This document shows positions 27,514-36,443 of a DNA stretch of 64,000 nucleotides, piece after piece; within the stretch, counting starts at the first letter, position 1; each line of letters opens with the position of its first letter. The position numbers and the translations under genes were made by a program. Below the pieces are notes generated by a model. That model did no database searches. It was not told where the DNA came from and saw only the letters and a program-made list of their open reading frames with translations. The DNA is taken from positions 4,526,001 through 4,590,000 of the forward strand of contig OY970352.1 in the NCBI GenBank assembly GCA_963718105.1, read 5' to 3'. The stretch comes from DASYKT01 sp963718105. GTDB lineage: Bacteria > Acidobacteriota > Blastocatellia > Pyrinomonadales > Pyrinomonadaceae.

Positions 27514-28204
27514 AAATTCAAAGGGCCCAAATATTTGCGCTGTTTGTCTGGTTTCGGGCGGGATGGATTCGTGCGTGACCGCGGCCATGGCCAAACGCGA
27601 CGGCTTTGAACCGGCTTTTTTACACGTCTCTTACGGCCAGATCACCGAAGCTCGTGAGCGCCGTGCGTTTGAAGAGATCGCGGATTTTTACGGCGTCGAT
27701 AGAGGGTCAAAACGCCTTGCGGTTTCGATCGAACACCTGGCTAAGATCGGCGGCTCATCGCTCACCGATAAAGCGATCCCGGTGGCCGGGGCAGATATCG
27801 ATTCGGAAGATATCCCTACCAGCTATGTGCCGTTTCGCAATGCGCACCTGCTGGCGATCGCTGCCAGTTGGGCAGAGGTTATCGGTGCGGAAAGGATCTA
27901 CATCGGCGCGGTAGCGGAAGATTCCAGCGGCTACCCTGACTGCCGGCCCGAATTTTTCGCGGCCTTTAATAAAAGTATCGAAACCGGTACGCGGCCGGAA
28001 ACAAAGATCGAAATATTTACGCCGATCATAAATTTGCGAAAGTCCGAGATCGTAGGTATGGGACTTATGCTTGGCGCTCCGCTGCATTTGACGTGGTCAT
28101 GCTACCAGGAGAGCGAGGCCGCGTGCGGAAAATGCGACTCCTGCGCGCTGCGGTTGCGGGGGTTTCGTGAGGCCGGGGTCGAAGACCCGATACCTTATAT
28201 GTAG
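27497..28204 (+). CDS. queC: 7-cyano-7-deazaguanine synthase QueC
   Basis: 235 aa, makes preQ0 from CDG, ammonia and ATP. The PP-loop is CLVSGGMDSCVTAAMAKRDG near the N-terminus. The C-terminal zinc site is in SCYQESEAACGKCDSCALRL (four Cys). SYVPFRNAHLLAIAASWAEV and GAVAEDSSGYPDCRPEF are family blocks. It overlaps queE by 17 bp. The product may feed queuosine in tRNA; no DNA 7-deazaguanine (dpd) genes are present, so DNA modification is not indicated. Confidence 0.95.
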   Translation: MPEGFENSKGPNICAVCLVSGGMDSCVTAAMAKRDGFEPAFLHVSYGQITEARERRAFEEIADFYGVDRGSKRLAVSIEHLAKIGGSSLTDKAIPVAGADIDSEDIPTSYVPFRNAHLLAIAASWAEVIGAERIYIGAVAEDSSGYPDCRPEFFAAFNKSIETGTRPETKIEIFTPIINLRKSEIVGMGLMLGAPLHLTWSCYQESEAACGKCDSCALRLRGFREAGVEDPIPYM

Positions 28205-28345
28205 CGCTGGCGTTACTTGAACAGTTTAGCAGTTACATTTTCTATAATTTTGAGTTAAAATTTCAATATCTAACAACTAATATCCCGCCCGCGACATCTT
28301 AAGCGGGGAAGAAAAGTTGTCCCTGAATATAGTGGAGGAAGTTAA

Positions 28346-29659
28346 ATGCATCGTAAAAGTTTAATAACAAGCCTATTTATTATTGCTGTGGTTCTTGCGG
28401 CCAGTATCGGTGTTTCGGCGCAGGCGTTTATCGCCCGGGGCAAGGTCGAAATGCGGCAGGCGGACGGAACGTATGCTCCTGTTGAGGGCGCGGTGATCGA
28501 CGTTTTCCGTACCGACATCAGCCTTAAAGGCATTTCTGCCAAGACCAATAAAAAAGGCGAATACAATATTGCCGGGCTTACCTTCGGCGGAGTTTTCATA
28601 TTTGCCGCCAGCGCACCCGGCGCCGCGCCGGATATCATTCCGGACATCAAGGGAAGTATCGAGAAGTCGTTCGATTTTATCTTGAGCGCGGGTGACGGCA
28701 AGCGGCTCACTATGGAGGAAGCCCTGGCTTTAAAGGCAGCCGGAAATTATGCGATCTCTGGCAGCGAGGCCAAGTTGACCCCCGCACAATTAAAGGCGCA
28801 GGAAGAACAGCAAAAAAAGATCGCCGAGGTAAATGCCAAAAACGCCAAGATCCAGGACGTTAATAAAGTGATCGATGCCTCGGTTAAAGAGGGAAATGCA
28901 GCCTTCCAGGCCAAAGATTACAACACGGCTATCACTAAATATACCGAAGGAATAAATGCCGACCCGGAATACCTGGGTAGTGCTCCTATCTTATTGAATA
29001 ATCGGGCCGTTGCGCTCAGACAGCGGGCCATTGACCGCTACAATACTTTTAATAAGACCAAGGACGCTGCCGATCAGCAGGCGGCCAAAGCCGATCTTCA
29101 AGCTTCATACGATTCAGGCAAGGCCAGCCTGGCCCTGACCGGTAAAGCCAGCTCTACGGATCCGGAAATTACCAATAAACTTCCGCAATACAAGGCGGAT
29201 GCGAGTAGCGCTGTCCGGGAAGCCTTGCGCTTATTGGCCAAAACAAAGCTGGATACGACAAAAATGGATGAATTGGCGACGATCTACCAGGACACTATTG
29301 CGGCCGAACCCGCCCCGGATAAAAAGAATGCTTTTCGCATGGAAATGGCTGACGTTTTTCGCGAAACCGGCGATTGTGATAAGGCCGTCGGAGCCTATAA
29401 CCTTATCCTGGCAGAAAAACCCGATGATCCGGACGCCTTGGCCGGCGCAGGCCTCTGCACGGTAAATATTGGTTTCAATACCGATAATAAAGAGAAACTT
29501 CAGGAAGGCCTTAACACTCTGCAGCATTTTGTGGATGTCGCCCCGGACACCCATAAACTGAAGGCGGATGCCAAAAATACTATTGAATACCTTAAGACCG
29601 AGCAAAAATTAGCCCCGGTCAAAACGACCGGTAAAGCGCCGGCGAAAAAGAAAACCTAA
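28346..29659 (+). CDS. Secreted TPR protein with carboxypeptidase-regulatory-like N-terminus
   Basis: 437 aa, RBS GGAGG before the ATG. The signal peptide is SLFIIAVVLAASIGVSAQ. Residues about 25-115 form a carboxypeptidase-regulatory-like beta sandwich (GAVIDVFRTDISLKGISAKT, NKKGEYNIAGLTFGGVFIFA). A Lys/Gln/Glu coiled segment follows, then TPR repeats to the end (GNAAFQAKDYNTAITKYTEG, AVGAYNLILAEKPDDPDALA). The tail KTTGKAPAKKKT is basic. It is likely periplasmic and may scaffold envelope complexes. It precedes the pilus cluster but has its own terminator. Confidence 0.82.
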   Translation: MHRKSLITSLFIIAVVLAASIGVSAQAFIARGKVEMRQADGTYAPVEGAVIDVFRTDISLKGISAKTNKKGEYNIAGLTFGGVFIFAASAPGAAPDIIPDIKGSIEKSFDFILSAGDGKRLTMEEALALKAAGNYAISGSEAKLTPAQLKAQEEQQKKIAEVNAKNAKIQDVNKVIDASVKEGNAAFQAKDYNTAITKYTEGINADPEYLGSAPILLNNRAVALRQRAIDRYNTFNKTKDAADQQAAKADLQASYDSGKASLALTGKASSTDPEITNKLPQYKADASSAVREALRLLAKTKLDTTKMDELATIYQDTIAAEPAPDKKNAFRMEMADVFRETGDCDKAVGAYNLILAEKPDDPDALAGAGLCTVNIGFNTDNKEKLQEGLNTLQHFVDVAPDTHKLKADAKNTIEYLKTEQKLAPVKTTGKAPAKKKT

Positions 29660-29685
29660 GAGTATTGAGATAGCAAAGAACAAAG

Positions 29686-29723
29686 GCTGCGCGGTTTTTC
29701 CAAATCGCGCAGCTTTTCTCTTT
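29686..29723 (+). terminator. Intrinsic terminator after the TPR gene
   Basis: Stem GCTGCGCG (29686-29693) with CGCGCAGC (29706-29713), 12-nt loop, then TTTTCTCTTTT. It separates the TPR gene from pilB. Confidence 0.88.
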
Positions 29724-29760
29724 TAGATCAAAATGACCGTTCAATTTGCGAAAAAACAGC

Positions 29761-29788
29761 TTGACACCCCCGCCTTCAAAAATATACT
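29761..29788 (+). promoter_or_regulatory. Probable sigma-70 promoter of the pilus cluster
   Basis: TTGACA at 29761-29766 and TATACT at 29783-29788 with a 16-bp spacer. It is placed between the preceding terminator and pilB, giving a leader of about 120 nt. Confidence 0.65.
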
Positions 29789-29915
29789 ATAGATACAACG
29801 GTGTTTATCATCGTTATTAGAAGTTTTAACAAACCTCCCGATTAATGTCCTAAACAGCCTTCCTCAAGGTTAAATATGAATAAATAAGGATTTTACGGCT
29901 CCTTTTACGAAATAA

Positions 29916-31775
29916 ATGTCGGCGAAATTAGGCGAAATTCTCGTCAGAGAAAATCTCATTACCTCCGAGCAGTTGAGAGAGGCATTGGACTACCAGCGTC
30001 AGTCCGGCGGACGGCTGGGGTCTAACATTGTCAAACTCGGCTTCATCTCGGACGACGTTATTACCGCGGTATTGTCGCGGCAATACGGCGTTCCTTCGGT
30101 AAATTTAGAGCTTTTCCAGATCGAAAAAGAAGTCATCAACCTGATCCCGCAGGAAGTGGCCCAGAAATACTCCGTTCTGCCCATTTCAAAAGTGGGCGCC
30201 ACCCTGACCCTGGCAATGGCCGACCCGACCAATGTCTTTGCCATGGACGATATCAAGTTCATGACGGGACTGAGCGTGGAACCGGTGGTCGCCTCGGAAG
30301 CTTCGGTCGATATTTCCATCTCCAAGTATTACAGCGGCTCAACCGACATAGAATTGGCGGAAGCCATAATGGAAGGCGACTTTGAGAAGATCGGCGCCAA
30401 AATAGCCAGCAAGCAGCCGGGGAGAGGCCCCAAATTAAACAACGGCAACGGCAAGGTCAAAACCGGCAAAGAAAACATTTCCCAGGAAGACCTCAATGTT
30501 TCGCTCGACCGTTTTGAATTCGACGACCACGATGCCGAAGATTTTGAGCTGGTCGAAGAAAACGACGAGATCGATCTCGGCGCTCTGGCCCGTGCCAGCG
30601 AAGACGCTCCGGTGGTTCGCCTGGTAAACGTTTTGCTCGTCGATTCTTTACGCCGCGGCGCATCCGACATTCACATCGAGCCGTACGAAAAAGATTTTCG
30701 CATCCGCTTCCGCATCGACGGAATTTTGTATGACATCATGCACCCGCCCATGCGCATTCGCGACGCTCTGATCTCGCGTCTGAAGATCATGGCGAAACTC
30801 GACATTTCAGAGAAGCGGCTGCCGCAGGACGGGCGCATCAAGATCAAGGTAAAGATCGACAACCGCGGGCGCGAACTCGATTTCCGCGTGTCGACCCTGC
30901 CCACGCTTTTCGGCGAAAAAGTCGTGCTTCGTTTGCTCGATAAAGACAAACTGATGCTCGATATGACCAAACTCGGATTTGAAGAAGAGAGTTTGGAAAT
31001 GTTCCAGCGCAATATTTCGAAGCCGTACGGAATGGTGCTGGTGACGGGGCCGACCGGTTCCGGAAAAACGAACACATTGTATTCGGCGCTGCAAACTTTG
31101 AACACGCCGGAGACCAATATCATGACCGCGGAAGACCCGGTCGAATTCAATCTGCCGGGGATCAACCAGGTGCAGATGAAAGAGCAGATCGGACTTAATT
31201 TCGCCGCCGCCCTGCGTTCGTTCCTGCGCCAGGATCCGAACATCATCCTCGTTGGTGAAATTCGTGATTTTGAAACCGCCGAAATAGCTATCAAAGCTGC
31301 ACTCACCGGGCACCTCGTTCTCTCAACCCTTCATACGAACGATGCGCCTTCTACTATCTCCCGTATGGTCAACATGGGTATCGAACCCTTTTTGGTGGCC
31401 ACCAGCGTCAACATCATCCAGGCCCAGAGGCTTATCCGCCGCATTTGCGAACAGTGCAAGGAAGAAACCACCCTACCGCCGGAAGCTTTGCTCGAGGCAG
31501 GTTTCAAGGCCGAGGAAATTTCTACTCTTAAAACCTACAAAGGCCGCGGATGCCAGGTCTGTAACAACACCGGTTTTAAGGGAAGGGTCGGCCTTTACGA
31601 AGTAATGGAAGTAGTTGACGAATTGCGTGAATTAATAATCATCGGCGCGACGGCGCTGGAGATTCGGAAAAAGGCGAGCGAACTGGGAATGCTCAGTTTG
31701 CGTGAATCGGGTCTTTGCAAGATCCGCGCCGGTATAACGACGATCGAAGAAGTACTTAAGGAGACAGTTCTTTAA
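29916..31775 (+). CDS. pilB: Type IV pilus assembly ATPase PilB
   Basis: 619 aa GspE/PilB ATPase that powers pilus extension at the inner membrane. The N-terminal MshEN/GSPII_E_N domain begins LGEILVRENLITSEQLREAL; MshEN domains of this kind bind c-di-GMP in some homologues. A short acidic linker follows. The ATPase core has RGASDIHIEPYEKDFRIRFR, Walker A GPTGSGKTNT, Asp box EDPVEFNLPGINQVQ, Walker B-like ILVGEIRDFETAEIAIKAAL and the zinc motif CEQC...CQVCNNTG. It is first in the operon pilB - 31793 gene - pilT - pilC, with small gaps. Confidence 0.95.
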   Translation: MSAKLGEILVRENLITSEQLREALDYQRQSGGRLGSNIVKLGFISDDVITAVLSRQYGVPSVNLELFQIEKEVINLIPQEVAQKYSVLPISKVGATLTLAMADPTNVFAMDDIKFMTGLSVEPVVASEASVDISISKYYSGSTDIELAEAIMEGDFEKIGAKIASKQPGRGPKLNNGNGKVKTGKENISQEDLNVSLDRFEFDDHDAEDFELVEENDEIDLGALARASEDAPVVRLVNVLLVDSLRRGASDIHIEPYEKDFRIRFRIDGILYDIMHPPMRIRDALISRLKIMAKLDISEKRLPQDGRIKIKVKIDNRGRELDFRVSTLPTLFGEKVVLRLLDKDKLMLDMTKLGFEEESLEMFQRNISKPYGMVLVTGPTGSGKTNTLYSALQTLNTPETNIMTAEDPVEFNLPGINQVQMKEQIGLNFAAALRSFLRQDPNIILVGEIRDFETAEIAIKAALTGHLVLSTLHTNDAPSTISRMVNMGIEPFLVATSVNIIQAQRLIRRICEQCKEETTLPPEALLEAGFKAEEISTLKTYKGRGCQVCNNTGFKGRVGLYEVMEVVDELRELIIIGATALEIRKKASELGMLSLRESGLCKIRAGITTIEEVLKETVL

Positions 31776-31792
31776 GAAGTAACGGAGGGGTT

Positions 31793-32656
31793 ATGTTGCG
31801 AGCAATAGCATTGTCACTGGTTTTATTGATGTCCTTCGGAACGGTGGTCACGTTGATGACCGATCAGTCCGAAGCATCCGCAAAATACAATAAGAAAAAG
31901 AAAAAACGCAAGAAGATCAAAAAATATTCGAGAGCCTGGTGGCGGATCTATCGCGCCAAGCAAAAACGCCGCCGGGCCTTGATGGCTCGCAAACGCGCCT
32001 TAAAAGCGCGCCAGACAGAAGCTCAAAAAGCTTCCGGCAACAGCACTGAATTGACGCTGGCAAAAGATGCTTCGGGCCAGCCGGTCAAAGCGACCGTCAA
32101 GGTCGTCAAATCGCGCAAGACAAAAGGCGCGGCCACTGTCATGGCTGCCGATACCTACCAGCCCAATGTCTTGCCGTCCGGAGAGACGGCGCCGATCGGC
32201 TGGAAACGTAATGGCACTGCCACGGATGTACAGTTCAAATTGTCTGACAACAACGGTATGGACGTCGGTTCGGCCGACCTCAAGATCGTCAGCCCGGCAA
32301 TGGGCGAGGACACCGATGGAGGCCAGCGGATCAGAAGCGTGGGCGGAGTCTCAACGGTCGCGCTGCGCCGCACGGTCATCGACAAGATGATCAAGGACAA
32401 CGGCTGGGTCGTTAATGACTTTCAGAAAGAAGTGGACGGTAAAAAGGTCTACGTAGTTTTGGCGCAATCGCCCGGAGCGGGCGGCGTGCAGTCACGCGTA
32501 TTCTACTTTATGGAAGCCGATGGCAAAGTTTATAGCCTTGCCACCAGCGCTCCGGCTGAAACGGCGGAAAAAATAGCTCAGGATTCCGAAAAAGTTCTGA
32601 ACTCACTTCACCGTCTTTCCCGTCCGGTGCAGGCGTCAGCGTCGGCACTGCGTTAA
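31793..32656 (+). CDS. Basic secreted protein of unknown function in the pilus operon
   Basis: 287 aa, 17 bp after pilB with RBS GGAGG. The N-terminus has a hydrophobic helix (MLRAIALSLVLLMSFGTVVT), then an extremely basic stretch of about 60 residues (YNKKKKKRKKIKKYSRAWWR, KQKRRRALMARKRALKARQ). A linker follows, then a beta-rich C-terminal domain (MDVGSADLKIVSPAMGEDTD, VVNDFQKEVDGKKVYVVLAQ, RVFYFMEADGKVYSLATSAP). I recognise no domain. The cationic segment could bind DNA, peptidoglycan or teichoic-like polymers. Its place between pilB and pilT suggests a role in pilus function. Confidence 0.8.
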   Translation: MLRAIALSLVLLMSFGTVVTLMTDQSEASAKYNKKKKKRKKIKKYSRAWWRIYRAKQKRRRALMARKRALKARQTEAQKASGNSTELTLAKDASGQPVKATVKVVKSRKTKGAATVMAADTYQPNVLPSGETAPIGWKRNGTATDVQFKLSDNNGMDVGSADLKIVSPAMGEDTDGGQRIRSVGGVSTVALRRTVIDKMIKDNGWVVNDFQKEVDGKKVYVVLAQSPGAGGVQSRVFYFMEADGKVYSLATSAPAETAEKIAQDSEKVLNSLHRLSRPVQASASALR

Positions 32657-32741
32657 TAACCACTCCTATTGATCGCAACTCGAGATGCGGCGGAACGTTT
32701 GAACTTATTCCGCCGCACAAACAACACCCACTAGAGGTATT

Positions 32742-33974
32742 ATGGATAACGAACAGATTCCAGGCAGCTCAGGTTTTTCCCTGCCCGAACTTTTGCGCAA
32801 GATGATCGAAATGCGCGGTTCGGACTTGCACCTGACGACCAACAATCCTCCGCGCGTCAGAGTTGACGGGCATCTTAAGCCGCTGGACGGTTACCGCAAT
32901 ATGACCCCGGCGGACACCAAGCAGCTTGCCTATTCCGTTCTGACCGATTCGCAGAAGCACCGCTTTGAAGAAAATCTCGAACTCGATTTTTCATTCGGCT
33001 TAAAAGGGCTGGCCCGTTTTCGTGCCAACATCTTCAATCAGAAGGGTGCTACCGGCGCCGTCTTCCGCGCGATCCCGTATGAGATCAAACAGTTCGATGA
33101 ACTGGGGCTTCCAAGTATAGTTCGCGACCTCTGTAAAAAACCTCGCGGCTTGATCCTGGTTACCGGGCCGACGGGTTCCGGTAAATCCACTACGCTGGCG
33201 ACGATGGTTGACAAGATCAACACCGACCGGACCGAACACATAATGACGATCGAAGATCCGATCGAATTTTTGCACCAGCACAAAAGCTGCCTGGTCAACC
33301 AGCGCGAGGTCAATGCCGACACGCATAGTTTCGGCGCCGCGCTCCGTACGGCCCTGCGTCAAGACCCCGACGTTATCCTGATCGGCGAAATGCGCGACCT
33401 CGAAACTATCGAGATGGCGCTGCGCATCGCGGAAACCGGCCACTTGACGTTTGCCACACTGCACACCAATTCGACCGTCTCTACCATCAACCGTATCATC
33501 GACGTTTTCCCGGCCGGCCAACAGGCGCAGATCCGCACCCAGCTCTCGCTGGTGCTCGAAGGCATTATGTGTCAGGCGCTGCTGTCGAAAGCCTCAGGCG
33601 CGGGACGCGCGATGGCGATGGAAATAATGATCCCGAACGCCGCTATCCGTAATCTGATCCGCGAAGACAAGATCCACCAGATCTATTCGATGATGCAGAC
33701 CGGCCAGGACCAGTTCGGAATGCAGACCTTTAACCAGTCGCTGGCAACGCTTTATAACAGAAAGCAGATCACGCTTGAAACTGCGCTGGCCCGTTCGTCC
33801 AATTCCGACGAGTTGAGAGATCTGATCGAACGCGGCGCCGGTGTCAACGCAAATTACGTTGACCAGTCAACCCAATTTAAGAACAAGATGCAGGGCGGAC
33901 CCGCCCCTAAAGGCGGACACCCCAGTCCCTATGCCCAGGGACGCTCTATCGGAACGCGTCCGCCGGTCCGTTAG
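32742..33974 (+). CDS. pilT: Type IV pilus retraction ATPase PilT
   Basis: 410 aa hexameric ATPase for pilus retraction and twitching. Signatures: LRKMIEMRGSDLHLTTNNPP, Walker A GPTGSGKSTT, Asp box EDPIEFLHQHK, Walker B DPDVILIGEMRDLETIEMAL, His box TGHLTFATLHTN and the retraction AIRNLIREDK motif that marks PilT rather than PilB. The C-terminus extends about 45 residues past the core with a Gly/Pro-rich tail. It is third in the operon, upstream of pilC. Confidence 0.96.
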   Translation: MDNEQIPGSSGFSLPELLRKMIEMRGSDLHLTTNNPPRVRVDGHLKPLDGYRNMTPADTKQLAYSVLTDSQKHRFEENLELDFSFGLKGLARFRANIFNQKGATGAVFRAIPYEIKQFDELGLPSIVRDLCKKPRGLILVTGPTGSGKSTTLATMVDKINTDRTEHIMTIEDPIEFLHQHKSCLVNQREVNADTHSFGAALRTALRQDPDVILIGEMRDLETIEMALRIAETGHLTFATLHTNSTVSTINRIIDVFPAGQQAQIRTQLSLVLEGIMCQALLSKASGAGRAMAMEIMIPNAAIRNLIREDKIHQIYSMMQTGQDQFGMQTFNQSLATLYNRKQITLETALARSSNSDELRDLIERGAGVNANYVDQSTQFKNKMQGGPAPKGGHPSPYAQGRSIGTRPPVR

Positions 33975-34002
33975 TTGAACCATTTGAACAGGAGCTAAGA
34001 AA

Positions 34003-35235
34003 ATGCCTACATTTGTCTATAAAGGCCGTGACCGGATGAACCAGGTCGTAACCGGCGAAAAAGATGCCGACAATCGCGAAGCGCTGCGCATGCTGCTGCG
34101 GCGCGAGCAGATCGTGATGACCTCAGCCAATGAAAAAGGGCGCGAATTCAGCATTCCTAAGCTGAGTGCCCGGAGAAAGGTTGGAGCCAAGGAGCTTGCG
34201 GTTTTCACCCGCCAGTTTTCCGTCATGATCGATGCCGGTTTGCCGCTGGTCCAGTGTTTGGATATTTTGTCTGAGCAGCAAAAGAACCAGTTCTTTAAAG
34301 ACGTGTTGGCGCAGGTACGGCAAAATGTCGAAGAAGGCTCTACCCTGGCGGCTTCGATGGCGCGCCATCCCAAAGTTTTTGACAATCTCTATTCGAGCAT
34401 GATCGAAGCCGGTGAAACCGGCGGTGTGCTCGACCTTATCCTGCAGCGCCTGGCGACATTGATCGAAAAGGTCGTCAAATTAAAACGCAGCATCGTTTCC
34501 GCGTTGATCTATCCGACGGCGGTGGTTGTGGTCGCGGTCGCGGCCATAGCCGTGATCATGGTGGTCGTGATCCCGCAGTTCGAGCAGATCTTTTTAGGCT
34601 TGCTCGGCCCCGGCGAGCTCCTTCCTTTACCGACCCGTATCGTGATGGGTATCAGCGCGTTTGTCGCCGGATGGGGCGGCCTCGTAACCTTGCTGCTGAT
34701 AATTGGCGGTGTGATCGGAACCTTCTTTTACTATAAGACGCCAAAGGGCCGTTACAATATCGATTGGCTGTTACTGAAACTGCCTATTTTCGGGCCCATC
34801 CTGCGAAAGGTCGCAGTGGCCAGATTCTCGCGCATTCTTTCAACTTTGCTTTCATCGGGCGTGCCGATCCTGCAGTCTTTGGAAATTACCGCCAAGACTT
34901 CCGGTAACGTCGTCGTTGAAGAAGCCATCCTGAAAGTACGCGACGGCGTCGAACGCGGTGAAAGCTTTGTCGAACCGCTGAAGGCTACCGAAGTGTTCCC
35001 GCATATGGTTTCGCAGATGATCGGCGTCGGTGAACAGACCGGCGCGCTGGATGCGATGCTCGGCAAGATCGCCGACTTCTACGAAGAAGAAGTCGACGCA
35101 GCCATCGCCGACTTGCTGGCTTTGATCGAACCCGCGCTGATCGCTTTCTTGGGCGTCACCATCGGATCGATCGTCATCTCGATGTATCTGCCGCTCTTCT
35201 CGCTGATCGGAAAACTTGCCGCCGGCGGAAAATAG
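34003..35235 (+). CDS. pilC: Type IV pilus inner-membrane platform protein PilC
   Basis: 410 aa, GspF/PilC family. Two T2SSF domains: the first from ELAVFTRQFSVMIDAGLPLV, the second from VARFSRILSTLLSSGVPILQ. Three membrane helices are visible (about residues 170-190, 220-245 and near the C-terminus, GVTIGSIVISMYLPLFSLIG). It couples PilB and PilT to the pilin at the membrane. It begins 28 bp after pilT with RBS GGAG. No pilin or secretin genes are in the window; a palindromic terminator closes the operon. Confidence 0.95.
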   Translation: MPTFVYKGRDRMNQVVTGEKDADNREALRMLLRREQIVMTSANEKGREFSIPKLSARRKVGAKELAVFTRQFSVMIDAGLPLVQCLDILSEQQKNQFFKDVLAQVRQNVEEGSTLAASMARHPKVFDNLYSSMIEAGETGGVLDLILQRLATLIEKVVKLKRSIVSALIYPTAVVVVAVAAIAVIMVVVIPQFEQIFLGLLGPGELLPLPTRIVMGISAFVAGWGGLVTLLLIIGGVIGTFFYYKTPKGRYNIDWLLLKLPIFGPILRKVAVARFSRILSTLLSSGVPILQSLEITAKTSGNVVVEEAILKVRDGVERGESFVEPLKATEVFPHMVSQMIGVGEQTGALDAMLGKIADFYEEEVDAAIADLLALIEPALIAFLGVTIGSIVISMYLPLFSLIGKLAAGGK

Positions 35236-35330
35236 CAGACAAATCATACTGGTTGCGCGACAATAAAGTCGGCATTTCAGATGATTTGAAACTTGGATTT
35301 TTCCAACCAGGTAAAGTTCAGAAATAATTA

Positions 35331-35370
35331 AAAAAAGGTTACCGGTTCTTAAGAACCGGTAACCTTTTTT
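35331..35370 (+). terminator. Palindromic terminator after pilC
   Basis: A perfect 40-bp palindrome, AAAAAAGGTTACCGGTTCTT and its complement, giving an 18-bp stem with T and A runs on both sides. It could terminate in either direction. It marks the left edge of the AT-rich island. Confidence 0.92.
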
Positions 35371-35470
35371 AATTAAAAGCAGTGTAATGGAACGGGCCAG
35401 CCTAGCAACTACAAAGTTAATTCTTAAAAGCAATAATATATTTAAGGCACTGCTCAAAATTTTAAATTCT

Positions 35471-35499
35471 TTGCTAAATTTATTTAAGTGTGCTATAAA
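35471..35499 (+). promoter_or_regulatory. Probable promoter of the SIR2-HAM1 pair
   Basis: TTGCTA at 35471-35476 and TATAAA at 35494-35499 with a 17-bp spacer, and TGC directly before the -10 (extended -10). It lies 50 bp upstream of the ATG at 35549. Confidence 0.6.
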
Positions 35500-35548
35500 A
35501 ATCTGTTCTTTGAGCAATTACCCCATGCCACTTTAATTGATAATTCGG

Positions 35549-36442
35549 ATGGACATAAAATTCCCAGAAAGTTTCGAAGAAGCTGTAGAACAAAGACGTC
35601 TACTACCTTTTATTGGTGCAGGTTTTTCAAAAAATGTAAATGCGGAGTTTCCCAATTGGTCCCAATCGATAAGTGGCGCTGCTGCCTCTATAAAATATGA
35701 TCCTGAAATTCTTACAATTCAGGGTGATTTTTTACAAATCGCAGAATACCTGGCAATTAAAGGAAAACTTTATGAATTTTATAACACGTTATCTAAGAAA
35801 TTGGATGATGAAAAGATACAAGTTACTGAATCAAGACCGCATTTATTACTCCCCTATTTGGATGTTCAAAGTATATTTACTACGAATTGGGATAGTTGGA
35901 TTGAAAAAGGATTTATGTATGAACAAATTCCTTATTCAAAAATAGTAACGCACGATCACTTCGTTTCTCCCGATACCTTTGAAGCTGATATTAAGGCTCT
36001 AATATCCCCGCAATACACCAGCGAGCAAATAAAAAAAAGCAGGACCAAATTTAATGAAACTTTTATTGTGAAATTTCATGGGGACTTTTCTGACTTTAAT
36101 TCAATCGTATACACAGAAAATCAATTTTATGAGCGACAGAATTTTGAACACCCATTAGATATCAGGCTTAGATCGGAAATTGTCGGTCGTTCGGTTCTCT
36201 TTGTGGGGTATAGCTTTTCCGATCCGAACATAAGGTACATTTGGTATAAATTAAATCAATTGGTACAAAATATTAAATACGAAACACCTCCTAAATCATA
36301 CTTTGTTACTTACTTTAATAATCCTCTCCAAGTCGAGTTGTTTAAAAAGAGAAATATTGAAACGATATTATTAAACCCAATGGATAAAAAAGGTGAGCTT
36401 GAAAAATTACTTGAATATATTATTTCCATTCAGATGAGGTAG
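35549..36442 (+). CDS. SIR2-like NADase-type protein (putative defence effector)
   Basis: 297 aa from the ATG at 35549; an in-frame TTG at 35537 is possible. No clear RBS. SIR2-like Rossmann features: RLLPFIGAGFSKN (about residue 17-29), catalytic-type TTNWD with Asn about 113, KFHGDFSD with His about 177, and LFVGYSFSDPNIRYIW about 217-232. The Asn and His used for NAD+ cleavage in defence SIR2 domains (ThsA, DSR) are present, so an NADase is plausible. The whole length is the SIR2 domain, with no sensor or membrane part. It ends 1 bp before the HAM1-like gene, so the two form an operon. Codon use is AT-rich unlike neighbours. Confidence 0.85.
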   Translation: MDIKFPESFEEAVEQRRLLPFIGAGFSKNVNAEFPNWSQSISGAAASIKYDPEILTIQGDFLQIAEYLAIKGKLYEFYNTLSKKLDDEKIQVTESRPHLLLPYLDVQSIFTTNWDSWIEKGFMYEQIPYSKIVTHDHFVSPDTFEADIKALISPQYTSEQIKKSRTKFNETFIVKFHGDFSDFNSIVYTENQFYERQNFEHPLDIRLRSEIVGRSVLFVGYSFSDPNIRYIWYKLNQLVQNIKYETPPKSYFVTYFNNPLQVELFKKRNIETILLNPMDKKGELEKLLEYIISIQMR

Positions 36443-36443
36443 T

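Noticed and set aside
26860..28204. DNA 7-deazaguanine modification cluster
   Set aside because: Only queE and queC are present; no dpd genes or tgtA-like gene accompany them, so ordinary queuosine synthesis is the simpler reading.
30671..31306. 211-codon open frame antisense to pilB
   Set aside because: Ser/Arg-rich shadow of a conserved gene with no RBS or homology-like features.
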